This document shows positions 47,239 to 48,922 of a stretch of 48,922 nucleotides of DNA, piece by piece. The stretch covers positions 1 to 48,922 of the IMG/VR virus record IMGVR_UViG_3300037153_000047; one strand, 5' to 3'. Every line of letters starts with the position of its first letter. Position 1 is the stretch's first letter. The stretch is from a virus. The notes beneath the pieces were generated by a model that was not told the origin of the DNA, searched no databases, and saw only the letters and a list, made by a program, of their open reading frames with translations. A program made the translations under genes and the position numbers.

Positions 47239-48675
47239 TTAGATCGCCAGCGATTCGTCTAGCTTGTCGTCGTTGAAGATCGACACGCGTTGCAATCGCT
47301 TGCGGACTTTGTCGCAGGCGCGTTCTTCGACTGTGCCAGCGCACCACACAATCTTTTGGATTGAATGCGCGCCTCCGGCACGGTGGCATCGACCGAGCGC
47401 CTGCTTCAAATCGATGCCGCTAAACGTTGGACTGATTAACACGAGGCGCGGTCGGCCTGTGCTCTTGCCGTGGAGCGAGATTCCGAGACCGCCCGCCTTA
47501 ATGTTCAACACGATAAGGTTTTCATGGTCGGCGTTGAATCGGTCGATCAAATCTTGCCGCTGGTCCTGCTTGACTGCGCCCGTGATGGTGTTCGTGGTGC
47601 GCAGCTTGCGACAGACTTCGGTGACGGTCTGATCGAAATTAACGACCACGACAACGGACATGCCTTCGTCGAGGCCATCCTTCGCCATCTGCACGAACGT
47701 GGGAACTTTTAACAGTTCGACTTTCTGCCGCGCTCTTAACAGCTCGGTCAGAACACACGCGCCTTTGTCATCGGCTGCTGCTTCGCGCAGTTCTTCCAGC
47801 GCCTTGTGCATCTCACGGTAAATCGCCTCGATTTCCTCGGCGCTTTCCATCTCGTAGGGTTCACTGATGATTTGGGTTTGCGGGAACATGTCGCCCAAAT
47901 CTGCGATACGGATGCGCGAGCCGTGGAGCGGGAAAATCTGCCGATGAATTTTCGACAGGACATTGCGACCGCCCATGAACTCTAAGCCGAATCGACCTCG
48001 CCGGACGCCATGCGTCATCATCCAGCCAAAGAATTGCGAAGGATGATCGACCAGCCGCGTCAGATACGAGACGAATTTCATGTGCATCGGGTTATCGGCT
48101 GCGGTCGCTGATAACGCCAACACTTTGAACTTGGACTCGATTGCGGCGACGCCGACTTGGCAATTCAACGTGCGATAATCTTTCATCCGGTGGCACTCGT
48201 CGAACACGAACAATCGGTCGACTGGATTCAGCCAGCGGAACTGAAAAACTTTATACGGCTTGCCGCGTGCGGAGACGCGTTCATGCCAGCGCCCGAACAC
48301 GGTTCGTCCGGTGCGCAACATTTCGTAGTTCATGCAATGGCATTCGACTTGGAACAGCGCGGCCATTCTGCGCCACGGCGTGATGATGACCTTCGGGCAG
48401 ACCACGAACAATCGCAGTCCGAGTATGAACGCGACGGCGCAGGCTACAGCGGTTTTTCCTGTGCCTGTGTCGCTGGCGTCGAGTGCGCCGTTGAATCTGT
48501 CGACTGCTATACACAGACGTTTGATTGACGGAAGCTGGAACGAATAATCTTCGCCAGTCTCTTGCCGGATTTGTTCGTAAATCTCGACAACGCGGTCGAA
48601 TCGTTCCTGCATCGCCGGAGGCAAATCGGGTTCTGCGAGTTCCATCGCCACATCTGGAATTTCAAACGTCCTCAT
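47239..48675 (-). CDS. SNF2/superfamily 2 DNA helicase
   Basis: In this 478-aa ATPase, Walker A is DTGTGKT (69-75), Walker B DECH (159-162), motif III SAT (189-191), and motif VI lies in QALGRCHRAGG near the end; LISPTFSGIDLKQALG and VVVVVNFDQTV are in the second RecA-like domain. It would move along or remodel DNA in replication or recombination. GGAGGAA precedes the ATG at 48675; the longer frame from 48825 is shadow. It overlaps the upstream gene by 4 bp. Confidence 0.88.
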   Translation of the reverse strand: MRTFEIPDVAMELAEPDLPPAMQERFDRVVEIYEQIRQETGEDYSFQLPSIKRLCIAVDRFNGALDASDTGTGKTAVACAVAFILGLRLFVVCPKVIITPWRRMAALFQVECHCMNYEMLRTGRTVFGRWHERVSARGKPYKVFQFRWLNPVDRLFVFDECHRMKDYRTLNCQVGVAAIESKFKVLALSATAADNPMHMKFVSYLTRLVDHPSQFFGWMMTHGVRRGRFGLEFMGGRNVLSKIHRQIFPLHGSRIRIADLGDMFPQTQIISEPYEMESAEEIEAIYREMHKALEELREAAADDKGACVLTELLRARQKVELLKVPTFVQMAKDGLDEGMSVVVVVNFDQTVTEVCRKLRTTNTITGAVKQDQRQDLIDRFNADHENLIVLNIKAGGLGISLHGKSTGRPRLVLISPTFSGIDLKQALGRCHRAGGAHSIQKIVWCAGTVEERACDKVRKRLQRVSIFNDDKLDESLAI

Positions 48676-48917
48676 AAAAGTTCCTCCGTGACTTTGCGCC
48701 AGTCTGCGGGAGTCATTTCCTCCGGCTTGAGCGGCGCGGTTTCTTTCAACACGTGTGGGATAATGAGGACGGTTCCGTCCTTGGTTTTTGCCAGACGCCA
48801 GCTGTCGGCTTTTTTGATTATCCACAGCGGATTGCGAACAGCGGAGAACGTATCGTCGGCGCGGATAGTGATTCCGCCAGCGATGCGACCGACTTCCTCG
48901 GTGTAATCTTGTTGCAC
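48672..48917 (-). CDS. Hypothetical protein, possibly cut by the window end
   Basis: This frame of 81 residues (VGRIAGGITIRADDTFSAVR, LWIIKKADSWRLAKTKDGTV) starts at a GTG 5 bases from the window end. The frame stays open to the edge, so the true start may lie outside. It overlaps the helicase by 4 bp. Its function is unknown. Confidence 0.55.
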   Translation of the reverse strand: MQQDYTEEVGRIAGGITIRADDTFSAVRNPLWIIKKADSWRLAKTKDGTVLIIPHVLKETAPLKPEEMTPADWRKVTEELL

Positions 48918-48922
48918 TTTTT

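Noticed and set aside
1-48922. tRNA genes, CRISPR arrays and insertion sequences
   Set aside because: No cloverleaf, no evenly spaced repeat-spacer unit and no transposase was seen by eye. The dyads are kilobases apart and are not a CRISPR array.
1-48922. Direct terminal overlap proving a complete circular genome
   Set aside because: The first and last bases of the window do not match each other, so completeness cannot be shown from this sequence.

Overview
This window is most or all of the genome of a contractile-tailed (myovirus-type) double-stranded DNA bacteriophage. A lambda-type head module (Nu1/GpA terminase, GpB-type portal, ClpP-fold protease with nested scaffold, E-type capsid protein) is joined to a P2-type tail module (sheath, tube, E/E' frameshifted chaperone, tape measure, X, D, V, U, gp25/W, J, I, H). 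No integrase and no recognisable immunity repressor were seen, so lifestyle is undecided. The lysis genes and P2-like tail suggest a Gram-negative or diderm host, but the sequence does not identify one.

Layout. 1-29.5 kb, plus strand: late genes, i.e. packaging and head (170-9115), connectors (9112-10428), tail (10421-17756), baseplate and fibres (17782-22098), lysis (22108-23229), and baseplate J, I and H (23260-27328). 27.3-33 kb, plus strand: a 7-deazaguanine DNA-modification region with a ParB/Srx-domain protein, a DpdA-type transglycosylase, QueD, QueE and a phosphoribosyltransferase-GTP cyclohydrolase I fusion, followed by an HNH nuclease. A minus-strand histone-like gene sits inside this region. 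33.4-35.6 kb: small accessory genes on both strands. 35.6-48.9 kb: one long, tightly overlapping minus-strand (early) array with a helicase, an ERF recombinase, a Cas4/RecB-like nuclease, a PD-(D/E)XK resolvase-like protein, a DUF932 protein and many small zinc-ribbon or unknown proteins. Its promoter lies beyond the right end of the window.

The most unusual feature is a family of twelve copies of a roughly 28-bp dyad (conserved half TTTAGTCAAAGCTT). The copies lie about every 2.5-5.8 kb across the whole window, all in the same orientation whichever strand the local genes use. In the left arm they mark module boundaries, usually ending within a few bases of a start codon that lacks a normal ribosome-binding site. 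A second family of four larger intergenic repeats, with CTAGG boxes 71 bp apart in two of the copies, also keeps one orientation. One dyad copy overlaps the -35 region of a promoter-like sequence that would drive a roughly 75-nt terminator-ended RNA.

How the genes work together. FolE, QueD and QueE would convert GTP to 7-carboxy-7-deazaguanine. DpdA, probably with the ParB-like partner, would exchange guanine in phage DNA for a deazapurine, which would protect the DNA from restriction. QueC was not found, so the final base would be the carboxy form, or the host would have to supply preQ0. The early array would handle recombination and replication; the late array builds and releases the virion.
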